A stretch of 64,000 nucleotides of DNA, from positions 35,376,001-35,440,000 of the forward strand of contig JAIVEN010000010.1 in the NCBI GenBank assembly GCA_026686845.1. The letters are read 5' to 3'. The DNA comes from Adenanthera pavonina. Lineage: Eukaryota; Streptophyta; Magnoliopsida; Fabales; Fabaceae. The notes beneath the pieces were generated by a model. It saw only the letters and a program-made list of their open reading frames with translations, had not been told where the DNA came from and did not search any database. Position 1 is the stretch's first letter, and each line of letters opens with the position of its first letter. The translations under genes were made by a program, and so were the position numbers. Positions 24,024-36,554 of this stretch are shown piece by piece.

Positions 24024-24998
24024 TCAGAACAAGTCAAGAATTTCCTGAATAACATTGTTGCAGAGTGGACAATGGCCTCTACTCACCCAAAGCTCCCTCG
24101 AACACTGCCTGCAAAATGTGTGTCCACATGGAATAAACGCTGCTCCTTTATGCCTCACCATACACACACAACAATTTTCCTGTATGCTCCACTCTTTGCA
24201 TTCTTCTTCTTCTTCGTCTTCTACCTTCTCCACCTTCACATTTTGATACCCTTCTTCATCGTCGTCTTCATCCCCCATTCCGTATCTCGATGCTTCAAAC
24301 CCCATTTGCCTATCCGTCTCGTCCAGCAAATCCATCAGAGTCAGCGACATCCTCGTCGGCTCCTCCGTTTCCACCGCCGCCGCCACAGCAGCAGCAACAG
24401 CAGCTGCCTCCGTTTCTCTCGCAGACAAGGCTCTCTCCTCTGATAAAATTGTGGATAGGCGGGGCGTGCCTTCACGCGCCGGATCCCAATCGCCGGGCTC
24501 GGATCCGTCGTCGTCGCTGTCCAAGCAATCCCGGAACGTCACGGCGCCGTCTCGCCGGAGGGAACGTGTGCGCGAAGTTCGGTGTCTGGACTGTCCGGCG
24601 AAGGCGGCGTTGAGTGAAGATCGCGCTCGGGTCAAGATCTGACCAGAGAATTCGAGCGGGTTACTTGTTGATGGAGCATCGGAGTTGCTGTTATTCCGGT
24701 TAGGGATAGAGAAATCCAAGGACGGGATATGGATTGTGGAGAACCAAGCAGATCCGGCGCGCCTGAGCCAAAGCTTGCCTCTGAAGAGTTTCCAAGACTT
24801 CTTATCCTTCGGGCGGGGATCGTCTTCTCGAATGATGTCTAGGAGGGTTCGGCTGCTGGCGAGCTGGCGGCGGCTCGACTCGGCGGCAATCTTCTGGCTT
24901 GCCATCACGGCTTCGAGGGAGGAGCCCGCAAGCGAGTTTCGGCATCCGTCAACGGCGGCCATTTGTTCGAAAAGCGTCATTCTCCGGCGACCTTCCAT
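24024..24998 (-). CDS. C3HC4 RING-finger protein, probable E3 ubiquitin ligase
   Basis: A 324-residue protein encoded without introns on the minus strand. The RING lies at the C-terminus (about 276-313): CCVC, then PCGHTFCRQC, then CPLC, giving all eight zinc ligands with spacing C-x2-C ... C-x-H-x2-C-x2-C ... C-x2-C. Before it are an acidic stretch (GDEDDDEEGYQ, EDEEEEECKEW), an alanine run (AAAVAAAVAAAV) and a serine/arginine-rich disordered middle. The start RRRMTLFEQMAAVDG resembles the opening of a small plant RING group with unknown substrates. RING proteins of this form usually bind an E2 directly and transfer ubiquitin; the target here cannot be read. There is no signal peptide or membrane helix. 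The coding part is more GC-rich than its surroundings, so several long antisense ORFs appear over it; these are shadows. Confidence 0.9.
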   Translation of the reverse strand: MEGRRRMTLFEQMAAVDGCRNSLAGSSLEAVMASQKIAAESSRRQLASSRTLLDIIREDDPRPKDKKSWKLFRGKLWLRRAGSAWFSTIHIPSLDFSIPNRNNSNSDAPSTSNPLEFSGQILTRARSSLNAAFAGQSRHRTSRTRSLRRDGAVTFRDCLDSDDDGSEPGDWDPAREGTPRLSTILSEERALSARETEAAAVAAAVAAAVETEEPTRMSLTLMDLLDETDRQMGFEASRYGMGDEDDDEEGYQNVKVEKVEDEEEEECKEWSIQENCCVCMVRHKGAAFIPCGHTFCRQCSRELWVSRGHCPLCNNVIQEILDLF

Positions 24999-26515
24999 TT
25001 TCAGTTTCCGAGAAAAATTTATCGGAATCTGCAGTTTCCTAGAAAATCAAGAAACCGAAATTGGAAGGCGAAGAATTCCTAAGAATTCTGTGGATCCCGG
25101 GAAGAGAGAGATATCTTGCTCGGCTTGATGTTCACATGGAGAATTCCTAGGGAATGTTGCGACTTCGGCAGAAGGGCAGTAAGAAATGGAAGGTTCGAAT
25201 GGGTTAATAACAACATTGCAGTTATATCAACATTTTCTGTTTTATTTTTTATTTTCTCGCAAGATTGTCGTTTTCCGAGAAAATAATGCAGAAACCAGAA
25301 AAGAAAAAAACACAAGAAGACAGGGGAACCAAGCAAATTTAACCCAAGCTTATCACATATCGAGAAGCTAACGTATAAAAAATGCAAAACACTGTACAAA
25401 CACGAATTAATTCAATTATCTCACCGTGGGTCCCTCGAAAAGCAAAAGGTTTTAGATGAGAGAGAAAGGGGAGCCTCGGATACCCGAGGTCCCCAGAACA
25501 GAGGAGGGCCAGTTATCTGAGAAGAACAGCTTTGAGGTTTGGATTGCTTTTCATAAATTTCTTAAAAACTGAAAAAAAGGAAGGACTATTCAATCAATGA
25601 TAAAAAAAAATTGGGAAAGAGAAATTATGAATGTGGGGATTGGGGGCCTCACAAAGATGATGATGATGAAAAGAGAGGACTGGGTTGTGGTGATGCGTTT
25701 CTGGATTTGTCAGTATGTGTTCTCTAATCAATTCCCCTTCGTCTGCGTTATTGATGAAGGAGTGGTAGGTAAGGGGAAGAGAGAGAGAGGAGACGACAGA
25801 TTCAAAAAATGAGCAATAGAAATAAGACAAATAATTTTATATATATAGCCTATTTAGTTATTTTGTTTTTTTTAAATTACATATGATTTCACAGATAGAT
25901 ATGATCCCAAACTAACAAAAGGAAGAATGTTTTAGGATTTTGGTTTGAAGAACACAAACGAATTTTATGGGGCAACACACAGCACCGTCTCTTCCATGTT
26001 TGCACGGGCTGTCAAATTGTGTTTTATTTACTGTTTTCATGTCATAAAAAATATACTGTTTATAGAATTTGTGTAGCCAATTTTTTAATATATATTTGGT
26101 AATAAAAAAATGAGTTGGATCTAAAAATTAGTTAAAGTTACCAATATATAAATATTTTTTTTAAGCGTTATTTAAAATAAAAAAATAGAGAGATAAATGC
26201 AAAAAAAAAAGAAGAAGAAGAAATGGATCCAGACGGATAATATCTAGATTCTTTTTTTTTTCTATATTTTTCCCCACCCAAACAGTTTAGAAAGAGAGAA
26301 ACATAGGGAAATAAAATATCTTTTTTTTTATTTAAATATAGGATAGGGAAACATACTTAATAGCTATTACAAATAAGATTGTCACATTCATAATTAAGGA
26401 CTAATTAATTTGAGAATAGTAACTTCTGTAGCCGCAAGCTTTGTGCTTTTCTGAGAACGTAATGAATTATGATTATACAAAATAAGGAAAAAGGAGATTA
26501 TGGAGATTTGAAAAG

Positions 26516-26516
26516 T

Positions 26517-26548
<32 letters not shown>
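26516..26548. repeat. Compound (TA)n(CA)n microsatellite
   Basis: About eight TA units run directly into about seven CA units. Confidence 0.9.
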
Positions 26549-26906
26549 CCTGTATGTATAAAATTTATGATCGCCAGTTCCTCCCGGCAAAGGTTCATCA
26601 GATTAAAAATCAGAGAACCAAAAAATAAAGACCTTAATGATTGGGTTTGACACCGAGAGACAGCATAACAGCACAAAATGATTCCAATAAAAACATTTTC
26701 AAAGGATTGATAAAGGAAATAGTAGGTCTTAACAATCATGCTCTCAAAAAAAGAGGATAAATATAATATAAGAAAGTGTGATTGTGTATGGAATTTATTT
26801 GTCTCATAGTTACATTTTTTATTTTTATATTTCTATCTTCTTTCAAATACGCAATTAATATTGTAAAGTCAGAGGATTCAAACTTACTAATAAATCTAAT
26901 TTATTA

Positions 26907-26979
26907 CTCCCTCTATTGAAGATCTAAAGTAACAAAATTTAAAAAAAAAAACACCACATTCATTTTAAGACGGAAGGAG
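26907..26979. mobile_element. Very short Stowaway-type MITE
   Basis: A 73-bp element with ends CTCCCTCTATTG and GACGGAAGGAG (reverse complement CTCCTTCCGTC), flanked on both sides by TA, the Tc1/mariner target duplication. The short length points to internal deletion. Confidence 0.7.
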
Positions 26980-27564
26980 TAAATTGATGGATTAAACATA
27001 TTGACCCAATTAAGTGCATAAACTTTGAAAGCACCATATAATGATTTCTTATAAATAACTTCAAGTGGTCAACATTATTATGTTACTCTAATATCTAAGA
27101 AAAATTATTTTTTTCTAAATGTAGTGTAACAACATGGTCATGTGTCCTAAAGTTATGTATGGAAGTTTACGGAGAATGAAATGTAATGATAAATAAGTAA
27201 TGCATAGTTATGTGTATATCTTATTGAGAGAGTGACAAAATCTATTTTAATAATGTTTACATTTTAAAGAAATTAGTCTATAATTGTTAACTGGAAATAA
27301 TCTTGGTGTTAAAAAAAGTGAGCCAAATTAAAAGATAATGAATAAAATGATAAGCATGTCTAAGGTCTGAAGCCTCAAAATCTGAAAATAACTATGAACT
27401 AATTTCTAATGAAAAAAATTATGACTTCTTGAGGTCTTTTATTATATTTTTTTCTAAATAAAAGTGTTGTAATGCATTTTAAAAGAAGTTGTGAAAAACG
27501 TAATGCTAAGTGACGGCTTCATTTGAGATGAATTTTGGGGAAATGAGAGTTAAATATTATAGAA

Positions 27565-27845
27565 TGAAGTTAATTCCAAAAACATGCCTTTAACTTGTGA
27601 AATTTTCAACGAATACCAAAATATAAAATTGGAATTAATTTATGATGGAAAATATTGATTTTGCCCTTACTCTTTTGTTCCTAATTGACCCTTACCCATT
27701 TTTAATTGATTCTAGCATATTTCCAACTTTAATTCTAAGGCAAAATCAACATTCTACAGCATATTTTAATTTTAGTTTGATATCTTAATATTTATTGGGA
27801 ATTTCACCAGTTGTAGGAAGATTTTGTAAACTAATTTTCTTCCAT
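27565..27845. mobile_element. Fold-back MITE-like element
   Basis: The left arm (about 27565-27670: ...TTTAACTTGTGAAATTTTCA ... TATTGATTTTGCCCTTA) matches the reverse complement of the right arm (about 27740-27845: TAAGGCAAAATCAACATT ... GGAATTTCACCAGTTGTAGG) along most of its length with scattered mismatches. The centre is a short spacer. No target duplication could be fixed. Confidence 0.6.
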
Positions 27846-30800
27846 AGCATTTAATTGTAATTTTTCCATAAATTTTTACTAGAAAGTAGAGTCAAGAACT
27901 CACACACCAGGGAAAAAGAAAAAAGTTCAGCTCATGTAACTAAATTAGCCCGTTTAACCCAACAGCCAACCCCTTTTTTTTTAGTTAAACCTTCCTCTTA
28001 TTTTAATCATTTTTCCTTATTCATTTTGCCCTAATCCCTTGATTGTAGTGGAATGTCAAGAATATTTATACTGAAAATATTGGAATCCATAACAAAATGA
28101 CCAAATGGGATGCTGGAGAACTAGCTAAATCCAGTGGAAAATATGAAAAGAACTTGAACTCAAAGCTAAAATATCTAAATTGATGCTTTTAGGTTGAGCA
28201 ACTGTGCGTGTTTGTCCATTGCTGTAGATGGTGTTTTTCTGTTTGTTCATTGTTTGTGGCTTGCTCCCTATACAGTTTATTTCTTGGTTCCCTTAATTCC
28301 CAGCCTTGTTCTTCCTTTGCCTCTATCTTGGAGCAGCCACTTTGTCATTTCCTCATCACATCCTCCACCGTATACCTAACCTCCCCCACTTTTGGGGTAA
28401 GCATGTATATAGTTATCCTTTTCACTTCTAAAACCTTCAAGCCTAATTTTTTTGAAGTTAATAAATATTACACATAATTATTTTAAGGCCAACTAGTTTT
28501 TAAATGGGCTTCATAAAATTAATTGGTATTTATAAAAATTATTCCAAGTTATCCCACTATAAATTTAAATCAGATAATAAAGAAGGATGACAAGTCAATG
28601 ATGTAATAGACTAAAATGAAATCACACACACATATATTAATTAAATGCTATTCTTATATGTAGAGTTGGAATTTAGTAAATATTTAGCCAAAGAAAATAT
28701 AATTGTAATTGTATCATCTATCAAATTTATTCTTGTCTAATATCTTTATTTCGTAGGGCAAAAACTTTTGCATAGTATTTAGTTGAAGGGATTTAGAAAA
28801 AAGAAACAAGGAAAAACAATATCTGTTTGTTTCGTTAAAAAATAGAAGGAAGGGATGGCCATCCCTCCCATTCAAAATTTGGGGATTGCGGAAGGAGGGA
28901 GCAACTTACTTTTATGATGACTAAAATATCCTTAGTTATCTTATTTAATTAAAAAATTATCTCTACTCAAATTCTATCCCAACCCAACCTCTAATTTCCT
29001 CTACCTCCATGGGACCCTCCACTTCCACTGCACTGTCTCACTCTCTGATTGTGTCCCTTCAACTATCTCATTCAAAATTTACTTGCAATGCACATTTTAT
29101 TAAAAATGACCAAACAATAAAGCAAAGAAAAAAAACACCCATTTGTGCGAGAGACACATGTCAATGTTAAAAAAACAAAGTGCGACAGAGAGCAAAAGAA
29201 CTCATGGTTTTAGCCAGAAAAAAGGAACCAAAAAAAGAAAAGAAAAGAAGAACTTAAGCATAATAGGATTATAATTGTTTATTTATTATTATTTTCTCTT
29301 TATTTTCTCAATCAGATAAGGGGGTATTAAAATCTTTTTACTTTCTTTCCCTCCAATGAACCAAACGGTTTGATGGAATATGGATGTTAACTGATAAAAG
29401 GAAACCTTAGAGTCCTTTATTTGCCATTTTATTTTATATTAAAAAACTTTACAACAAGGGACTCAATTTATCTTAAATAAGATTGTGAGTTCAAATCTTA
29501 TAAATAAGAGAAATGAAATTGGAAGAGCTATTTTTATTTAAGTTTAATAATGCTTAAATCTAACTATAATTTGAAAAAAAAAGCCTCACAACAATAATTT
29601 AACTCATATTTGTCATATAATTCTCTGTAACTCATCCAAAAACACGTTATATATAAAGAAAAATAATATTGACTAACGTATAAATCAATTTGAAGTTATT
29701 TTGCCCTCTATTGCGAATAAAAGTTTATGTTGTTTAAAAATGAGAAGAATGAGAATTAAAAAATATATTTATTTAAATTCAGGAGAGCACTTTCAAATGA
29801 TAATGGTGATAAATATATGGCACTTTCACATCTTATGAAGAATAATGCGGTTTATTATAAATTTTAGATTTCATATTGATTAATATTGATACACTTTATA
29901 AAATAAACAATAAAATATTTTAATTAAAAATATATATTTTAATTAATTGAAGATATTTTAATAAATTAATTTTAAATAATATGATGCGTAGTACCAATCT
30001 TTTTCCCCCCCTTTTTGTGATAGATGGAGCTCTAGCCTAATAAAACTACATAACTACCTTACAAGGGAATTGATGTCTAAAGCTAGGAATTCATGCCAGT
30101 CCCTTAAACAAATTAGCCTATGGTAAGCCAAATTTTAAGTAAAGTATTACGACCCATTTCTTTCCAAGTGCAAACTAGTGGGCTAAATAAGACAGCCCGC
30201 ATTTTATTTGTTTCTTTTTCCCTGTTTGTAACTACTAAAAAACCATAAGTTTATAACTTTGATACATTAATAGTACTAGTAACATTGATCATGTTTAAAA
30301 GCATAAATGAAAAAATAAAATGCAACTTAAATTACAATCTAAAGGTAAAACCCAAGTCTCTAAAGGTCAAACCCAAGTCTTCATCACATAATAACATAAA
30401 TGAAAAGTTTTAGTTCTCAAAATGATTTTCAATTTTCATTACCATTGATCATGTTTAAGTTTGAAACTTGTAAAAAGATCAATGTTTGTATTTGCATTAT
30501 TCTCTTTATCATCTAGCAAGCCAAACGAGCCAACCCACTTGTTGCAGGCTGAGTGGGGTGAGCCAAAATTTTCCCACAACTTCGAAATTCATTTCATTTT
30601 CCTTTGTCTTATCAAAATTTGTGGGCCAAGTGGGCTAGCGCGTGGGCCCAACCCATTTTCCTGACTTTACAATAGTGTCCCACTTTGTCTTTTAATAAAC
30701 AACTACTTACAACTCACTTGCCAAGGTGAGCCATATGTCAATCTTATGGATATGACCTCTCATCCATGTTTCTACCTTGTCACATTGCTAAGTATCATAT

Positions 30801-32840
30801 TTTTTATGTGATTTGAGTATTTTATAATCTTGAGATAAACTTTTTTCAATTAGATTTGTTTTATATATAACTATTGAAAATCAAATTGCAACTACTTACT
30901 CAAGAAACAATGTCCCTATCCCTCATAAAACTTGAGCTGATAAAGTGCCAATATTTATTTCTAGGGTTTAGGTATATTAAAAAATAGACTTGGTTCCCAG
31001 GCATTGCAAAGTATAATGATAATGATAATTTAGGCATCTTAAAAAATAAAATAATGTATTATTTATTTAAAAATTGATACAAAATGTCTTTAAAGGTTCA
31101 GGGGAAAATAGGGTCAAAATTTAATATATTAATTTAAAATTTCAACAAAATTAAAAAAGAATTTTAATAACACATTATGTCAATTTTAAATATTTTTTTA
31201 CTAGGAATTTCAATTTTAAATACAAAACAATAAATATATACCAATTTGATATAACGATTATATATTTTTGTTGAAAATATAATGATTATATGTTATTTAA
31301 CTCAAGTTGTGCAAAATCAAAATTTTAATTACCTCGTTGTAGTTGCAGAATCTTTTGTCTCTACCTTTTAATTGTGTGCATAGATTAACTTATTAATAAT
31401 TGATTATAAGAATAAGTAATTAGGTGAAATGTGATTTTGAGAAAAAAAAGTTGGGATTTTAGGAGTTTAAATAATTATTGAGTGGGTAATGAGAATGAGA
31501 AGTGAAATAAGTGATTATAAGAAGATAAATGATTCTCATAAGTAAAAAAATTAGCTTATCATATAATTATTTATTTGAGATATATGTATTTATTAAAAAG
31601 TTGGTGTGTTTGGTATCTTTATAAAATAAGTAATTATATTTTTTCATAAGTAATTATCTCACTTATCCAAAGAGGCTCTAACTAGACTTTTATTCTTTAA
31701 TGGCTCGGTGACATGGATGGGCGGGATCACATCAGAAATATTTTATTTAATTTTAAAATATATTAAATTAAAAAAATTTATTACTAACTCTCCTATCTAA
31801 AAAATAATATTAATTAAAATTAATATAGATTTTAGAATTAAAAAATATTAAATTAAAAAAAAGTGAGATCCATCTATAAAAAGGGGGAAAAGTGGACCTA
31901 CTTATAAAAAAAATGAAAAAAATTGTGATTACTAAGAAAAAAAGAAAAAAAACATGGAGCCTAGAATGAAGACACTGCTAATAAACAGTACCAACACTAC
32001 CTATTTTTTATTGATATATTGAATGATTTAATAAACCATCAATTTTTAAAGAGGAAATTACTTTCATTTTTAATTTATTTAAGTTTATTTAATTTTTTGT
32101 AATAAACTCCATTCAATTTAAATTTCTGTATAATACATTTAGACAACTATCATGAGCAAAAAAGAACAACTATTTAATTATATTTATCATATAATTAATT
32201 AATATTATAAGAATTTTATAATAAAATTCAATATTAATTAATTTAAATGTTTATAAAATGTTATAATACACATTATTCCATGATTTAAAAAAGTCAAATT
32301 GATCATGTGATTTTTTTTTCTGAAAATTTTTATCATGGGGTTTGTCGGTTAGCGCAATGTATTTACTACGTACTTCTGTAATTTTTAATTTAATCTGCGG
32401 TCTCTGTACTCTGGTACAGACTGTAGAAAATAATATTAAACCTCTCGATTTTGGTCTTCTCTGTTTCTTGCAAAGTCATCTTCTCTCAAAACTTTCTGGG
32501 TGATATCTCTTTCTGGTACTATATTCTTTGCGCACGCTATGTTTTCTTTGTTAGATTAGTCCAAAGATTCGTTTTTCTATTTGGTAATTTCGTTGTTCTC
32601 TGATTTCAGTGTTTCAGGGCTTTTGCCTTCTCCGATCTCGTTTGGTTGTCGAAGAATCGAGATACTATGACTCATATCCTCTGATCTTGTTATCTGCTTC
32701 TGGTTTTTACGAATTTTAGCTGTTCCTCGGATTGAATTTCCGTTTGGTTTCCTTGAAAATCCTAGAAAATAATTCTTCTTTTGGAATGAGAGAATAAAAT
32801 CATAGAAATTTTCCTTAAAACCATTGTTTTTGTGGAGCGA

Positions 32841-33322
32841 ATGGGTAAGGAAATATTGAAGTCGGATTTGAAAATTCTCTTTAAAATTTCAAAATTTTCG
32901 TTGCGTCTCCTGTATCTCAATTCAGAGTGAAATTATATCTGTTTGTTTTCTTTCGTGATCTGATGTTGAGGGATTTTATTTTTTTTCTGATCTTGTGTGG
33001 TTCGTTATGCCACGTTTGTTTTTCTGGTTTCTCTTTAACGGTAGAGAACGCGGTAACCAGAGGGAGAAAGATCGTGAAAGGGCTCAGTCCAGGGCTTCCA
33101 ACAAAGGCAAGCAGGGCAAGGGCGATGGGTTGACTCCTGAGCAGCGCAGGGAAAGGTTGTTCCTTCTTTAATATCCTGTCCTTGTAAATTACCTAGCTTT
33201 TGTTTATTCCTATGCTTTTTTGGGGCAGAGATGCGAAGGCATTACAGGAGAAAGCAGCGAAGAAAGCAGCTCAGGAAGCAGCAGGAAGCAAAGCTGCTAC
33301 TGGTGGTGGAGGCAAAAAATAG
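32841..33322 (+). CDS. SERF-family (4F5, small EDRK-rich) protein
   Basis: A small basic protein of 68 residues in three exons: 32841-32844 (ATGG), 33047-33155 and 33229-33322. The readable body GNQREKDRERAQSRASNKGK, then LTPEQRRERDAKALQEKAA, ends in a lysine/alanine-rich tail with GGGGKK. The N-terminal RGNQRE-type motif is the SERF signature. SERF proteins are small, disordered and conserved in eukaryotes; the animal and yeast ones modify amyloid formation and bind nucleic acid. Plant function is little known. The last two exons are firm. The first is inferred: the strong donor ATGG|GTAAGG fits with an acceptor AG at 33045-33046 and gives MERGNQ. An AG two bases earlier would shift the frame, so the real first exon may differ. 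The leader lies within about 32400-32840. Confidence 0.8.
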
Positions 33323-35095
33323 GCAAGGATGATTGGCTTCTTGAGGGGTTAGGGATAACCATGGAAATAACTGTATTAATTATATCCTGACATGGGTTTC
33401 CTGTTTAGAGTCATCTATTCATGTCATTTGATATAAACTAGTGTTTGCTTGAAGATGCTGGCTTGTTTGAACCTTTGACTTATATTTATTTGTACTACCA
33501 TATTGTCTGTATTATTCTACGATGATTTGTGTTCCCATAAATTTCTGTTATTGTTTTTGGCCAATCATAAATTTCTGTCATTAAATGAAACAAATCTGAC
33601 TGCATGTACATAGACAAGCATTATTTGGCAAGCGAAAACAATTGAACTGAAAATGTTTGATGTGTTCAAACATCGCTATTTTTGGAAGAACGATTTCCTT
33701 TTGGCTGTTGTTATCTAGATGTGGACGATGACCTTTTTTATTCTATTTTTTTTGCTTTGCAAGAAAATATGCTTATTTCCTGTAGATTTTGACTGTGAAG
33801 AATACTCTTTAGGGGCAGATCTTGCCATATTGAATGCTATATAGATTAAAACCAGCATATGAGTACAATGTGCTATTGATTTTGGTACTCACTAACACAG
33901 TAGTTTCAACACTCTTAATTCACCGGAGTACTCTACAGATCACAGCACACAAGCTTCACACAGGTCACAGCCACATGAAGTGGCAAATGATAGGGTCTCC
34001 CTGACAATTTCTACTAGAGGCTACAGAGAATTCAAAATACTTTTGATATGGATAATATGAACATAATCACTTCATTAGACGAAATAAATGAGTGTTGTCT
34101 TCTTTAGAGGCTGGTGCCATCCCAAGTCTTCCTTCCCCGAAGTTAATCCTCCCTTTTGTCCCAGGGCAGACTCCCTTCGAAGACTGTCCAGTGCTCACTC
34201 CCTCAATTGTTCGTCATGAGGTTCCCTTTTTGCCTAGCTTGTTCCTCTGACCTTGCGTGCATAGATCCCTGTACAATTTGTTGGTCGTTAGTCCCAGCCC
34301 CATTTCCCATTTTCTACCTTTCTGCTGTCTGCTACAAGTCATTCTGGCAATAATAGGTTGAGTAGGCTGAGCAATCCCATAAGTTTTTCAGTTATTAGGT
34401 TGAATATGGTGCTCAGTTTGGTGAGGCATGGTACATGACACGTCACATTTGATTTTTTAAGATTTTACATCTTATTGTACATTTCTATTAAGTATTAATC
34501 ATTTGGCATTCGCTCATTTTGACATGATATCTCTATGCGTGTTTGGGGTTCTCTTGAATGCCATACTCAGGATGATCCATGTATTTCCCACCACCCAAAA
34601 GCCGCGGGAATCCCACATCACATGCCTTTTAGTTTTTTTAACATTTATAAAATGCCACATGTTTCCCTTTTATACCAATTTTCAATTGTCATGCAAAATT
34701 TGGGATCTTAAATACCGTGACATCTTATACCATTGGTGTCCAAGATGCTATAGGATGTGATGTAGCAATGTACCAAAAGGGTCCTTAGTGTGATGAACCC
34801 ATAATTTGTGTGCTATGTCAATATGAAAATCTGTTCTTTCAATGTAGGATTTCTGTTGATGATGGTTGGTGGTTGCAACGTCTGTGTCATGTCAATGCCT
34901 GTTGCTGTAACCTGGTCTTGTTTTGTGACACATCGATGGTACATTTTCAGTTTCTTCATTCTTCATTGTTTCATTCTGGTTGGTATCTTAAATTACAGCT
35001 GAATTTCGCGAAAGAGATTTTAGGGATGTACTAGTTGGGGTCTGTTGATTTTATGAAGATAACGCAGATGCTAATGCATATATGGTTTTGCTTGT

Positions 35096-35159
<64 letters not shown>

Positions 35160-36480
35160 TTTTTTTTTTTTTTAAATTTTCATATTAAACTAATTTGTTA
35201 TAAGGGGATGTATTCACCTTGACCTCGGTCAGTTGTTATTTTGGTTTTTCTTACGTTAGGCATTTTGCATCTTTTTGTTCCAACTCCCAACTAGCATGCA
35301 TTTTATGATGGCGATTTGTTAAGTTCTTTGATTTTTAGCCCTCTTCTTGTGATTGTTTTTGGTTGGAAGGGAATATTGGTTGTGAAATTGAAAGCAAATT
35401 ACAGATTTGTTTGGGTGTAATTATAAGCTTTACTATGCCTTGCTTTGTAGCATAATCTTTCTTGGCATGCATCCAAGAAAATGATCTATTAGCATAAAGA
35501 CACGTCAGATGGATGATATTAATCAAATGAAATTTGTCAAATGATTCTGAAGATTTCTTTTTGTGCACCAAGGGAGAATGAAAGTGAATATGGGAGAGAC
35601 TATTGAACAAAAAATGAGAATGTTACGAACATGACTTGTGGGATCCCTGCAGAAATTTTTGACTGCTTAACAAAAACGACTAGCAATTTTTTTTTCTTAG
35701 GGTATTTATTATCCTAGACCTATCCTATTTAAATTAGAGAAATTATTGAGATCTAGACTAATTTAGATCGAATCAGGCAAGATTACAAAGGGCGGTTGAG
35801 ACATTCACATCAGGACTACAAAATTTATGCCTTGACAAATCTTACAGGTTACCCGATTTAAAATCAGAAATTAAATAAAGTCTCATGTATTGTACATTGC
35901 TTGAAATAAAAAATAAATTGCATTATTGATATTGTTGAGGGTAAAATTTATTAAAAGTACTTTTAATACATATAGATTTTGACTTGACAATAAAAGCAAA
36001 ATGCACTAACACTTTCTCAATATCATTATAATTGGACATATTATTTTGTACAATGTATGTAGTTTAATATAAACTATATTTTTTATCACTTATAAGTAGT
36101 GCAATTTTTTATAAATTTTATTATATAAATATTGATATCATACTATAATGTTTAGTTTTTATTATCATTTCAACGTAATCTTACCTTTGTCTAAACGTAA
36201 TAAAAGGAAAATCCAAGGAATAATGAGCTACAGTTAAATTAAATTGTAAGTACTAAACCCCTCTTAAAAAGGGGCTATTTTGAGCATCGTGGGTAAAACA
36301 ATATGTTCAGAGAAATTTTCTTCAATTAGAGTCTAACCCAAGCCGAATTTTTTTTTAATGGGAACTCAACTTGAATTTGAATCAGTGAGTAGAATTCAAT
36401 ATGTGCTATTCATAAAAAAAAAAAAAGAATTCAATATATGCTTTGTAAAAAAAACAAATAACTAAGAATTTAAAAAAAAA
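33323..36480. other. 3' UTR of SERF and gene-free spacer
   Basis: No coding region supported. Moderate-GC patches near 34100-35050 give short plus-strand ORFs without recognisable domains. A microsatellite lies at 35096-35156. Confidence 0.55.
35096..35156. repeat. Compound (GT)n(GA)n microsatellite followed by poly-T
   Basis: About 34 bp of GT with one TT interruption, then about 13 GA units, then a run of T from 35158. Confidence 0.95.
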
Positions 36481-36554
36481 AAAACATGCGGTTACATCTT
36501 TTTTGGAGTTCAATGAGATTTATTTTTCTGCTATCCACGAGTGAAGCGAACCCA

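Larger units (their letters stand above)
24999..32400. other. Large gene-free spacer with MITE debris
   Basis: Upstream of the RING gene (24999-25600) is promoter and leader sequence of moderate GC. Beyond it the DNA is AT-rich with no convincing coding frame. Named repeats inside are the microsatellite at 26516, the small Stowaway at 26907 and the fold-back at 27565. Short ORFs such as 28194-28379 and 30461-30664 lack homology that I recognise. Confidence 0.6.

Noticed and set aside
24055..25128. Several plus-strand ORFs over the RING gene
   Set aside because: They are antisense shadows of a GC-richer coding exon.
28194..28477. Overlapping ORFs of 61 and 89 residues
   Set aside because: They are cysteine-, leucine- and phenylalanine-rich chance frames in spacer DNA, without splice context or known motif.
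34156..35034. Cluster of short plus-strand ORFs
   Set aside because: No shared frame, no domain and no credible start context; probably degenerate repeat sequence.
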